A program made the translations under genes and the position numbers. The notes under the pieces were generated by a model that was not told the DNA's origin, ran no database searches, and worked only from the letters and a program-made list of their open reading frames with translations. Below are positions 8,340-16,157 of a stretch of DNA of 64,000 bases, piece after piece (position 1 is the stretch's first letter; the number at the start of each line of letters is the position of its first letter). The DNA comes from UBA4636 sp963650915 (GTDB taxonomy: Bacteria; Bacillota; Clostridia; Christensenellales; Borkfalkiaceae): positions 21,001 through 85,000 of the forward strand of contig CAVJMJ010000007.1 of assembly GCA_963650915.1 (NCBI GenBank). The letters are read 5' to 3'.

Positions 8340-8503
8340 CAATATATTCGGCAATTCGTTACGTTTTTTAAACGAACCGATGCGAAATATCGAACGCCAA
8401 CCCGTTATAACCACAACCCGTTATAACCACGACCCGTTTATAACGACGGTCGGTTTATAACGATAAACAGTATATAACTACAACACGTTTACAAAAAAAG
8501 ACT

Positions 8504-8530
8504 TTTCCCCTTTTTACGCAAAAGGGGAAA
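8504..8530 (+). promoter_or_regulatory. Perfect 11 bp stem-loop abutting the dxs ribosome-binding site
   Basis: TTTCCCCTTTT and AAAAGGGGAAA flank a 5-base loop, and the GGAG Shine-Dalgarno follows within 4 bases of the stem. It is positioned to modulate ribosome access or to protect the 5' end of the message. It is not a terminator because no T-run follows it. Confidence 0.55.
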
Positions 8531-8543
8531 TTCGGAGAATAAA

Positions 8544-10298
8544 ATGTTTTTAGAAAATATCGACTCACCAAAAGACGTTAAAAAATTAAACGTCGAAGAT
8601 TTACAAACGCTTTCCGACGAAGTAAGGAGTGCCGTAATAAATCGTATATCGAAAATCGGCGGACACAAAGGACCGAACCTCGGCGTCGTCGAACTAACCG
8701 TCGGCTATCATTACGTATTCGATTCGCCTTTCGATAAAATCGTTTTCGACGTTTCCCATCAATGCTATCCCCATAAAATACTTACGGGAAGAAAAGACGC
8801 TTTTATAAACGACGACATGTTTTCTTCGGCGACGGGTTATACCAATCCCGAGGAAAGCGAGCATGACTTTTTTTTGGTCGGGCATACGTCGACATCTATT
8901 TCCCTTGCGTTGGGGTTATGCAAAGCCCGTGACGTAAAAGGCGAAAAACACAACGTTATCGCACTGATAGGCGACGGCAGTTTATCGGGCGGGGAAGCCT
9001 TGGAGGCTCTCGATTACGCAGGCGAATACGACAAAAACCTTATTATCATCGTCAACGACAACGACCAAAGCATTGCCGAAAACCACGGCGGTATTTATAA
9101 AAATCTTAAAGAGTTGCGTGAAAGCAACGGAAAATGCGAAAAGAACGTTTTCAAGGCTTTCGGGCTTGACTATAAATATTCGGACGACGGGCACGACGTA
9201 AAAAAACTCGTCGAACTTTTCCGTTCGGTAAAAGACATAGACCACCCCGTGGTTTTGCATATACACACGATAAAAGGAAAGGGCTTACCTTACGCCGAAA
9301 AAAACAGGGAAGCCTGGCATGCGGGCGGTCCCTTTAACGTGGCGGACGGTTCGCCTTTATATCCTTCTAAGGTGAATACGACAGTGCACGACAGTATGAT
9401 AGATTTACTTAATCGTGACGACAAAGCCGTTATAATAAACGCCGGCACGCCGACGAGTTTCTGTTTTTACGGAGAAGAAAGACAAAAATTACTTGCCGAA
9501 GGGCGTTACGTTGACGTAGGCATTGCCGAAGAAAACGCAACGGCTATCGCAAGCGGTATCGCAAAAGGCGGAGGAACGGCGGTATTCGGTACTTACGCAC
9601 CATTTTTGCAACGAACGTACGACCAGTTGTCGCACGATTTGTGCTTAAACGATAACCCTGCGGTTATTCTCGTTTTTTCGCCCGGGGCGTACGGGTTTTC
9701 CTCCAATACCCACCTCGGAATTTGGGATATACAACTTTTTACGAGTTTGCCGAACCTTATTTATCTCGATCCTTATTCCAAGGAAGAATACCTTGCCATG
9801 CTCGATTATGCCACGAAGCAAAAAGTTCATCCCGTGGCTATAAGAGTTCACTCGCATTTGCCCGTTAAAAACAGGGTTGACGATACCGACTATTCCGTTA
9901 CCGACAAATATAAGGTGAGAAAACGCGGAAGCACGGTTGCCGTAATCGCAACAGCACCGACTTTAAAAGTCGCCCTTTCCGCCTCCGATAAAATAGAAAA
10001 CGCATACGGAAAAAAGATAACGGTAATAAGCCCGACCTTTTTGTCGGGTTTGGATAAAACACTTTTGTCGAAGCTACTTTGCGATCACGAATTGGTTATT
10101 ACATTGGAGGACGGGCAACTTGACGGAGGCTACGGCGAAAGGGTTGCTTTATATTACGGAAACACCGATATGAAGGTTTTGTCTTTCGGCTTAAAAAAGG
10201 CTTTCGACAACATATATAGCCCTGAAGAAAAGTTGAAAGAGAACGGGATTTCCGAAGAAAACATAATTTCCCTTTCGTTGCCGTATATTAAAAAGTAA
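8544..10298 (+). CDS. dxs: 1-deoxy-D-xylulose-5-phosphate synthase (short DXS form)
   Basis: Thiamine-diphosphate enzyme condensing pyruvate and glyceraldehyde 3-phosphate in the first step of the MEP isoprenoid pathway. It has the DXS N-terminal segment (GGHKGPNLGVVELTVGYHYVF), the cofactor motif GDGSLSGGEALEAL...NDN (about residues 142-172), and the transketolase pyrimidine-domain Glu in DVGIAEENATAIASG (about 322-336). A C-terminal transketolase domain follows. At 584 residues it is shorter than the common ~620 and has shortened connecting segments, as in the alternative DXS-like proteins of Clostridia. It starts at ATG with CGGAG upstream. A related transketolase-type activity cannot be fully excluded. 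Confidence 0.85.
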   Translation: MFLENIDSPKDVKKLNVEDLQTLSDEVRSAVINRISKIGGHKGPNLGVVELTVGYHYVFDSPFDKIVFDVSHQCYPHKILTGRKDAFINDDMFSSATGYTNPEESEHDFFLVGHTSTSISLALGLCKARDVKGEKHNVIALIGDGSLSGGEALEALDYAGEYDKNLIIIVNDNDQSIAENHGGIYKNLKELRESNGKCEKNVFKAFGLDYKYSDDGHDVKKLVELFRSVKDIDHPVVLHIHTIKGKGLPYAEKNREAWHAGGPFNVADGSPLYPSKVNTTVHDSMIDLLNRDDKAVIINAGTPTSFCFYGEERQKLLAEGRYVDVGIAEENATAIASGIAKGGGTAVFGTYAPFLQRTYDQLSHDLCLNDNPAVILVFSPGAYGFSSNTHLGIWDIQLFTSLPNLIYLDPYSKEEYLAMLDYATKQKVHPVAIRVHSHLPVKNRVDDTDYSVTDKYKVRKRGSTVAVIATAPTLKVALSASDKIENAYGKKITVISPTFLSGLDKTLLSKLLCDHELVITLEDGQLDGGYGERVALYYGNTDMKVLSFGLKKAFDNIYSPEEKLKENGISEENIISLSLPYIKK

Positions 10299-10335
10299 CG
10301 TGTATAAATGTTTGAAAATTTTGCCTGTTTTTATT

Positions 10336-10362
10336 AAAAAGTCGGGCTATAAGTCGTTTAAC
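10336..10362. repeat. Dispersed palindromic element, copy e
   Basis: AAAAAGTCGGGCTATAAG then TCGTTTAACG, in the gap between dxs and mgsA. Confidence 0.6.
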
Positions 10363-10441
10363 GGCGTTTTTTGCCGAATAAACGACGCTTATTATCAAAA
10401 TTACAGGTAATTACCGAAAAAATTTTAAGAAAAAGGTTTTT

Positions 10442-10804
10442 ATGAAAAAACAAGTAATCGCGCTTATCGCGCACGACAACAAAAAGCAAGAAATAGTCGA
10501 GTGGGCAAAGGACAACGTGGACGTTTTGAAAAAATACGACCTTTGTGGTACGGGGCATACGGCAAAACTTATTCAAGAAGCCACCGGGTTAGAGGTCGAA
10601 GCCCTTCTTCCCGGACCTATGGGCGGTGACCAGCAAACGGGCGCGAGAATAGCCGAAGGAAAAATAGACATGGTCGTTTTCTTTTGGGATCCGCTATCCG
10701 CTCAACCGCACGATCCCGACGTAAAAGCACTGTTAAGAATAGCCGTGGTTTACGATATTCCCATTGCCACAAATAAGTCCACGGCAAACTGCATAATAAG
10801 ATAG
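10442..10804 (+). CDS. mgsA: Methylglyoxal synthase
   Basis: Converts dihydroxyacetone phosphate to methylglyoxal and phosphate, a bypass of lower glycolysis. The 120-residue length is short for the family but complete: IALIAHDNKK at the N-terminus (substrate-loop region), CGTGHTAKLI, and the signature GPMGGDQQTGARIAEGKID with the catalytic Asp in GGD, then FFWDPLSAQPHDPDVKALLR and the end segment IPIATNKSTA. Stop is TAG. Confidence 0.95.
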   Translation: MKKQVIALIAHDNKKQEIVEWAKDNVDVLKKYDLCGTGHTAKLIQEATGLEVEALLPGPMGGDQQTGARIAEGKIDMVVFFWDPLSAQPHDPDVKALLRIAVVYDIPIATNKSTANCIIR

Positions 10805-10813
10805 ATTTTTTAA

Positions 10814-10840
10814 AAAAGTAAGGCTATAAGCCGTTTATCG
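10814..10840. repeat. Dispersed palindromic element, copy f (degenerate)
   Basis: AAAAGTAAGGCTATAAGCC then GTTTATCGG, directly after mgsA. Confidence 0.55.
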
Positions 10841-10851
10841 GTCGTTTTTAC

Positions 10852-10877
10852 AAAAAAACGCACCCGAAACGGGCGCG
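10852..10877 (-). terminator. Terminator downstream of the LacI-type regulator
   Basis: Read on the minus strand, CGC-G-CCCG / CGGG-T-GCG with a TTT loop is followed by a run of seven T residues (10858-10852). Confidence 0.7.
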
Positions 10878-10979
10878 AAAAAAGCGTAAGAATATCGTTT
10901 TAAAAAAATATAAAAGGCTTGTTAAAAAAGGACGTAAATATTTCTTTGAAAAGGAAAAGCGACACCCAAAAAACGGCAA

Positions 10980-11025
10980 GCAAATATTTGTCGTTACGCA
11001 AATATTTAGCGTTACGCAAATATTC
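10980..11025. repeat. 18 bp tandem repeat, about 2.6 copies
   Basis: GCAAATATTTGTCGTTAC-like units start at 10980, 10998 and 11016, just downstream of the LacI-type gene's stop. Confidence 0.75.
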
Positions 11026-11042
11026 AAACGGCAGATAAATAT

Positions 11043-11861
11043 TTAAGCGAAGTAGTCGTGTACGGCTGCGCTCGAGTCTTTTTGCGAGGCAAGGGAGAAC
11101 ATTTTCAAAAGAAGTTCGCACTTGTTTTTTAAGATATAATCGCAAAACTTCACGGTGGAAAGTCTGCATTTTAAAAACTCGTATAAAGTTTTACTGTCTG
11201 TCAAAACGTTTTTGTTTTTCAAAACGTCGACAGAGTTCGTAAAGTCATTCAAATCTTCAAAACTTTCTATAAATTTAACGTTTTTAAAAGTTTCGTTTAT
11301 TTGGGACAAAACGGTTTCGTCCTTTACCGAAAGTGTGAGGTAAAGATAATCGTCTTTAAAAAGCCCGTCGCCGAAAGACTTCAACTTGTCGTAATCCGTT
11401 CTCACTTGGTAAAACAAGGTATCTTTTACGTCGCAATCGACGGACATTACGGGGACGTAGTTTAGGTTTGCTATGTCGCAAAAGCCTTTTTTATTCGTTC
11501 CGTAACAAATTATGCCGTCAACGTTGTCGAGTTTTCTGTAAGGGCGTCCGCTTAAAACAAGGGTGTATTCGTCGACAGGGAAAACCTTTCTCAACTCGCT
11601 TAAAAAATATTGAAATTCCGCCTGATGCAAAATATCGTCGTCGTTTCCCGAATACACCGAGATAAGTTTAAGGTTGGGCGCAGATCTTAAATTTTTAGCA
11701 ACCGCCCCCGGCTTATAGTTGTACAAATTGACTATTTGCCAAACCTTTTCTTTGGTTTCTTCGCTGATGGTTTTTCCTTTTTTGTTGTTGATGACGTAAG
11801 AAACGGTTGCCGCCGAAACGCCGGCTTCTCTCGCTACGTCGTGGATGGTAATCTTCTTCAT
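11043..11861 (-). CDS. LacI-family transcriptional regulator (short form), probably leaderless
   Basis: DNA-binding repressor of the LacI/GalR family. The N-terminus ITIHDVAREAGVSAATVSYV is the canonical helix-turn-helix, and the hinge region follows (YKPGAVAKNLRS). At 272 residues it is shorter than the usual ~330, and the ligand-binding domain is abbreviated and divergent, with no recognisable sugar-binding signature. The ATG is fixed by the family N-terminus. There is no Shine-Dalgarno: the -10 element TATAAT lies 6 nt upstream, so the transcript probably starts at the ATG. It stands alone between mgsA and sipW; its target and effector cannot be told from sequence. Confidence 0.85.
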   Translation of the reverse strand: MKKITIHDVAREAGVSAATVSYVINNKKGKTISEETKEKVWQIVNLYNYKPGAVAKNLRSAPNLKLISVYSGNDDDILHQAEFQYFLSELRKVFPVDEYTLVLSGRPYRKLDNVDGIICYGTNKKGFCDIANLNYVPVMSVDCDVKDTLFYQVRTDYDKLKSFGDGLFKDDYLYLTLSVKDETVLSQINETFKNVKFIESFEDLNDFTNSVDVLKNKNVLTDSKTLYEFLKCRLSTVKFCDYILKNKCELLLKMFSLASQKDSSAAVHDYFA

Positions 11862-11867
11862 AAATCT

Positions 11868-11896
11868 ATTATAGTATCGTTTTTTAATTTTGTCAA
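11868..11896 (-). promoter_or_regulatory. Consensus sigma-A promoter of the LacI-type gene, start site predicted at the ATG
   Basis: On the minus strand, TTGACA (11896-11891) and TATAAT (11873-11868) have 17 bp between them. Exactly 6 nt separate the -10 from the ATG whose A is at 11861. Confidence 0.85.
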
Positions 11897-12312
11897 ATCG
11901 TAATTTGCGGTTATCTTAGATATAAAAAACGACTCGCAACGAGAAGATGAAAATTCGAGCAAAAAACTCGACTGTTTTAAAAAAAACTTAACTGTTTGGC
12001 AAAAAAACTTTGGTGGAAAACCAACCGTCGGGCGAAGAATTTAATTACGTTTTAACAGCTTTTAGCAATAAAAACGCCCCCGTTTATTAATATTGTTAAT
12101 ATTATTTGTTAAATATTATTTGTACGGCGTTTTAACCGAGTTTTTTCGCATTATCTTTTTAAGATAAAATTCGCCGTTCAATCTTTTCAAAACAAAAACT
12201 CGTCAAAAAATTATTTCAATTAAAATTTTACGATAAAATTTTCTATATCGTGTAAGTTTTAGAATACAAAAGGACTTTTCGCGGTTAAAAAAATTTTACA
12301 AAAGATGAGATT
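11897..12312. other. Gene-free AT-rich interval
   Basis: About 415 bp without a supportable gene. It has AT-rich partial repeats (TATTGTTAATATTATTTG, then TTAAATATTATTTG near 12090-12122) but no clear terminator, promoter or RNA. Confidence 0.5.
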
Positions 12313-12939
12313 ATGAAAGTCAAAAAATTACTTTTCGTTATAAAAAGAATATGTTTCGTGATAAGCCTGACTTTTTGGACTTACGTTTGTCTGATGGGGC
12401 TTTGCAACGTGGCTGAGATGATAACCAAAAACCCGTCGGTAAACTTTTCCTATATAAACTTATACTATATAGCAAGCGGAAGCATGTCCTCGATAGACGA
12501 AAGCAATCGGGAGTTTTTAGCCGATAAGCGTGGCGGTTTTTTACAGGTGGACGACGTCGTGGTTGTAAAACGCCTCGAAAACGAGAGGTTAAAAGAGGGC
12601 GATATCGTAACTTTTTTAAACGAAAGCGGGTTTCACATAGTCCACCGCATTTATAAAATAAAAAACGACGGTGTCGGCGTAAGATATTTTACGCGTGGCG
12701 ACGCCAATAACGCCTACGACCCCGAAATCTTATACCGCGAAGACATAAAAGGTTTGTATCTTTTCAGAATCCCTTATATGGGCGAATTTTTCCGCTTTTT
12801 AAAAAGTAAGCACGGGTTAATCGCCGTTTTATCGATAATTATGATACGGCTTTTATACGGTTACTTTAAGGAAGAAGAACTTAAAAAATTCGGTCCGCTA
12901 TATTATTCCGCAACAAAAAACCTCGACGGTAAATTTTAA
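12313..12939 (+). CDS. sipW: SipW-type signal peptidase I (ER-like, Ser-His form)
   Basis: Membrane serine peptidase that removes signal peptides outside the membrane. An N-terminal hydrophobic segment (about residues 8-32) is followed by ASGSM with nucleophile Ser57. A His (H111 in FHIVHRI) stands where classical bacterial enzymes have Lys, which defines the SipW/archaeal-eukaryotic subtype. FTRGDAN (about 126-132) is the third conserved box. A second hydrophobic segment lies near the C-terminus (about 170-188). The ribosome site is weak. In other Bacillota SipW processes co-encoded biofilm or camelysin-type proteins; none is encoded nearby. Confidence 0.88.
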   Translation: MKVKKLLFVIKRICFVISLTFWTYVCLMGLCNVAEMITKNPSVNFSYINLYYIASGSMSSIDESNREFLADKRGGFLQVDDVVVVKRLENERLKEGDIVTFLNESGFHIVHRIYKIKNDGVGVRYFTRGDANNAYDPEILYREDIKGLYLFRIPYMGEFFRFLKSKHGLIAVLSIIMIRLLYGYFKEEELKKFGPLYYSATKNLDGKF

Positions 12940-13051
12940 CCGCCGACACAAATGACGGCAATATAAGTTATTGTAAAATAGGAATAGAAACAGATAACGC
13001 TTATTTATAAGATTTATGGTATAAATAAAAAGCGTAATATTAAAAAACAAA

Positions 13052-13153
13052 CGATACCTGTCGGGGAAAATTAAAACAATCGATACCTGTCGGAGAAAAT
13101 TAAAACAAACGATACCTGTCGGGGAAAATTAAAACAATCGATACCTGTCGGGA
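13052..13153. repeat. 29 bp tandem repeat, 3.5 copies
   Basis: CGATACCTGTCGGGGAAAAT-type units begin at 13052, 13081, 13110 and 13139, an exact 29 bp period with 1-2 substitutions. The units abut with no spacers, so this is not a CRISPR array. It lies between sipW and the small membrane protein gene. Confidence 0.9.
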
Positions 13154-13233
13154 AAGTTGCACATCAAAGGGTTTACAAATTTCTTTTTTGCGGTTACAAT
13201 ACGGGTGTAAACTACAAAAAAGGAAGATAAAAA

Positions 13234-13425
13234 ATGAAAAACGTTTATCAGGTTACCGATTTTAACTATTTGTACGCTATAAAAAAGACAGAAAGCAAAA
13301 AGAAGAAGGTTTTCGATAAAAAACGGGATAAAAAAACGACGTTTATAGACGGAAGACTTGTCAGAATGTCTGTGTTTTCCGCTATAACCGCCGTCGTTAT
13401 ACTTTTGGGCGCATTGTTGTTTTAA
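13234..13425 (+). CDS. Small single-pass membrane protein, unknown function
   Basis: This 63-residue protein starts at an ATG with AAGGAAG upstream. A very basic middle (KKTESKKKKVFDKKRDKK) precedes one C-terminal hydrophobic helix (SVFSAITAVVILLGALLF), giving a tail-anchored or short bitopic protein. No family is recognised. The good ribosome site and amphipathic layout support it being real. Being downstream of sipW it could be a substrate or partner, but that is only positional. Confidence 0.5.
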   Translation: MKNVYQVTDFNYLYAIKKTESKKKKVFDKKRDKKTTFIDGRLVRMSVFSAITAVVILLGALLF

Positions 13426-13567
13426 TCGTCACCGTGTCTTGCGTGGCGTTGTCGTTTCTAACTTTGCCGTCCGTTGCCGTGCTTTTTTGGTGTTGCTGTT
13501 TTTATTTACGCCGTGACTTGCGTTGTCGGTTTAATCGTCGCCGTGTCTTGCGTGGCGTTGTTGTTTC
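13422..13567. repeat. Direct repeats ~109 bp apart
   Basis: A ~37 bp unit containing CCGTGTCTTGCGTGGCGTTG occurs at 13422-13458 and 13531-13567, with a weaker third trace near 13681-13705. The 13426-13774 gap holds these repeats and no supportable gene. Confidence 0.75.
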
Positions 13568-13774
13568 ATCGTAAAAGAAAAAAGTTTATAGAAATCTATT
13601 TAAAAGTAATAGTTGAAAGGCGAAAGGTACTATATTTTAATAATGTCCGTTATTTGTTAAAAAATATAGCGGTGGCGTAGTCGTGTCTTGACGATGTCGG
13701 TTTAATCGTAGTCGGTTTTGGTTGCGTTGCAAAAAAGAACGTCTGCACTTATCCGCTATTTACTAATTCGCTAT

Positions 13775-16027
13775 TTACGAGGCGATAAGTCTTACGCAGA
13801 CGGCGGTCATATCGTCTTCGGGTGCACCGCCCGAAAGTTCGAGTGCCTTTTTTACTATGGTGTCCGCAAGTTCTTGCGGATTGTGTATAGGTGCGGTTTT
13901 TAAAAATTCAATCAAGTCGCCGGATGAGGTAAAAGCGTCTGTCACCCCGTCGGACAGCATGACTATAACGTCGTTTTTGTCAAGCGTTTGGTACGCCGTG
14001 GTGGGGCGCAAGTCGTCTAAAATTCCGAGGGGGAGGGACGAGCCTTCTATAAACCTCATTCCGTCTTCGGAGAGGATGAAACCGTATGGAGAGCCTATTT
14101 TTATAAACGCCGTGTCGCCCCTTTGTAAATCTACGAGTGCGATATCCATAGCCGAAAAATTATCGTCGATCGAAATTGCTAAAAGTTTGTTTACGAGCGA
14201 CAATATAAATTCCGAATCCATGCCCGCTTTGTAGAGCGATTCTATTAAATTAAGGGCGGTATCGGTGGTTTTTTCGGCTACGTTTCCGCTTCCCATGCCG
14301 TCGGAGAGGGCAATCAAAAAGTTGTTTTCGTCCACTTTAACGAGGGAGTATCCGTCGCCGGATGCTTCCGAGTCAGATTTGGTAACTTTACTTACGCCGA
14401 AAGCCGCATCGAGTTTCGGCGCGATTTTTATCGTCAGTGCGATTTCGCCGTCAGAAACGGCTTCCGCCCTCGAAAGCGTAAGTTTTTGCCCGAATGCTTC
14501 GGACAAAATTAAAGTTACGTCTTTTTCCTCAAAGACGTCAATCGGCAATATAAGTTGGATTTCCGTATCCCGACCTTGACCGAAACACAGTACACCGTCG
14601 CATTTTATTCCGCGCTTACCGAGCCTTTTTAAAATGCGTTTTTCTTCGTCGACGTTTTCTAACGAAGAGTACGACAGTGTCAGTGCGATAGACTTTAAAA
14701 CTTCGGCAACGCCGGTCGACTGCATGCCTAAAATTTCCTTGGTTTTATCTCCGCCTTCGGCGTTCTTTATATACTCGTAATATAGCCCTATAAGCCTGTT
14801 AACTTCAAAAATGGCACTGTTCGGATATCCGCAAACGTCGGTAAAAACTTTGGGTAAATCGACTATCGAAACACGCCCTTTGTTAATTCCTATGCGTATT
14901 ATTTTTTCTATGACTTCGCGCTTCGGCGCGTTTTTTTTGACGCAGTTTGATTTAAGAGTGCAGTTAGAACACATGTTAAACAAGACTTCGTCCACCATTT
15001 TTTCCACCAAAACTTCGGTGCTTTCCGAACATTTTTTTAGGTTTTGAAAGGCGTCGCGCATCTGGTAAAAAACGCCTGATACGTCGTAGAGCCGTTTTGA
15101 AGTATCGGCACGATTTTTGCTTATTATGGATCTGGTGAGTGCGCCGTCGGGGTCGAAATTGTATTTCTTTTTAAATTTTTCTATAAATTTGTCCGAAACG
15201 AGGGCGGAACAAAGAATTACGGTCATCACGGGTATTGCGTTTATATAACCGTATTCTCCGTAAAAACCTAAAAACAGTCCGCATACGGTTTCGGCAAGGC
15301 AAACGCCTATCGCCGTAAGTAGCGACGGCAAGTTTTTAAGGGCGACGTAGGCGCAGGCAAAAATCGAAAACGCCGCAAGGTATTTATAGTTTTGGGTAAC
15401 TATTACAAGCGGTGTCGCACACGTTATCCCGACTATTTGCGACAAACCGTTTTTATAATATCTCGAAAGCAATATAAAAACCAAAACTGCAAAAGTTCTG
15501 TATACGGTTTCGCCGAACAAATTTATTATTCCTACCGCCGTAAAAACGAAAAAGACAATAGAGGATAAAGCCTCCGAAGTCGTCATGTAACGGCTTAATT
15601 TTTTGCGCGTTAATGCGTTTAAAAAAACCTCGCAAAGTAGTGAAAATATGACGATAATCGACACATAGACCGACTTTTCAATAAATTTACTCGGAAAATC
15701 TTTAATAAAATATAGGATTAACCCCGCTATTACGTAAAGTATAATTTCGGCTTTCGGCGTGCGTCCTTTTTTTCGGTATATGAAAAAAACCACGCCGAGA
15801 AGCAAGGCAAAAATTGCACCTACCGCCAAAAAGTAAGGATCGCTATATATAAAAAAGGAAAGAAGAAAGGCAAGTGCGGTAGTATATATAAACGCCCCCG
15901 AATATAAAAGCGCTATGTAAAAGGCACACGAAAAAGGTGCCTTTTCGTAAACTACGTTAAGGGCGCAAAAAATTATGAGATACACGGGGAAAAGTAAAAT
16001 TTTTTTAGTCAAATCGTAATTTTTCAT
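13775..16027 (-). CDS. spoIIE: Stage II sporulation protein E (PP2C-type phosphatase)
   Basis: Membrane phosphatase that dephosphorylates the anti-anti-sigma factor SpoIIAA and so triggers sigma-F in the forespore. The N-terminal ~290 residues hold about ten hydrophobic segments. A central oligomerisation region has CSNCTLKSNCVKK, a Cys cluster typical of SpoIIE. The C-terminal PP2C domain (about 540-750) carries LIALSDGMGSG, VIVMLSDGVTDAF and PEDDMTAVCVRL, the metal-binding Asp motifs. At 750 residues it is slightly shorter than the Bacillus protein (~827). It is divergent from the M6 protease gene. The intergenic TGGTAA...TTACCA inverted repeat (16026-16043) overlaps its start and could be an operator. 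Confidence 0.95.
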   Translation of the reverse strand: MKNYDLTKKILLFPVYLIIFCALNVVYEKAPFSCAFYIALLYSGAFIYTTALAFLLSFFIYSDPYFLAVGAIFALLLGVVFFIYRKKGRTPKAEIILYVIAGLILYFIKDFPSKFIEKSVYVSIIVIFSLLCEVFLNALTRKKLSRYMTTSEALSSIVFFVFTAVGIINLFGETVYRTFAVLVFILLSRYYKNGLSQIVGITCATPLVIVTQNYKYLAAFSIFACAYVALKNLPSLLTAIGVCLAETVCGLFLGFYGEYGYINAIPVMTVILCSALVSDKFIEKFKKKYNFDPDGALTRSIISKNRADTSKRLYDVSGVFYQMRDAFQNLKKCSESTEVLVEKMVDEVLFNMCSNCTLKSNCVKKNAPKREVIEKIIRIGINKGRVSIVDLPKVFTDVCGYPNSAIFEVNRLIGLYYEYIKNAEGGDKTKEILGMQSTGVAEVLKSIALTLSYSSLENVDEEKRILKRLGKRGIKCDGVLCFGQGRDTEIQLILPIDVFEEKDVTLILSEAFGQKLTLSRAEAVSDGEIALTIKIAPKLDAAFGVSKVTKSDSEASGDGYSLVKVDENNFLIALSDGMGSGNVAEKTTDTALNLIESLYKAGMDSEFILSLVNKLLAISIDDNFSAMDIALVDLQRGDTAFIKIGSPYGFILSEDGMRFIEGSSLPLGILDDLRPTTAYQTLDKNDVIVMLSDGVTDAFTSSGDLIEFLKTAPIHNPQELADTIVKKALELSGGAPEDDMTAVCVRLIAS

Positions 16028-16122
16028 GGTAAGATAACTTTACCATATATTCTTTTTCGTAAAAGGATAATATTTGTTTTTTTAGGTCGTAATTTGTCCG
16101 AAAACAAAAAAGATAAAATCGG

Positions 16123-16151
16123 TTGATTAAACGGGCAAAGTGTTGTATAAT
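16123..16151 (+). promoter_or_regulatory. Sigma-A promoter of the M6 protease gene, start site predicted at the ATG
   Basis: TTGATT (16123-16128), a 17 bp spacer, and TATAAT (16146-16151). The ATG begins 6 nt after the -10. Confidence 0.8.
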
Positions 16152-16157
16152 AAAAAT

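Larger units (their letters stand above)
8001..8543. other. Gene-free interval with repeats and a leader hairpin
   Basis: No gene is seen in this ~540 bp. It holds two copies of the dispersed element (8046-8070 and, inverted, 8312-8339), a repeated CCGCCGTTAAAA unit (8229 and 8262 areas), a run of CCCGTTATAACCAC-like repeats (8400-8460), and a stem-loop directly before the next gene's ribosome site. Confidence 0.6.

Noticed and set aside
13052..13153. 29 bp direct repeats considered as a CRISPR array
   Set aside because: The repeats abut each other with no spacers and there is no cas gene in the window.
13474..13680. 68-codon frame with a hydrophobic start
   Set aside because: It runs through the direct repeats at 13422-13567, has no ribosome site and no conserved look; treated as chance.
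16140..16157. GTG at 16140 as the start of the M6 protease
   Set aside because: It lies upstream of the -10 element within the promoter; the ATG at 16158 begins the signal peptide.
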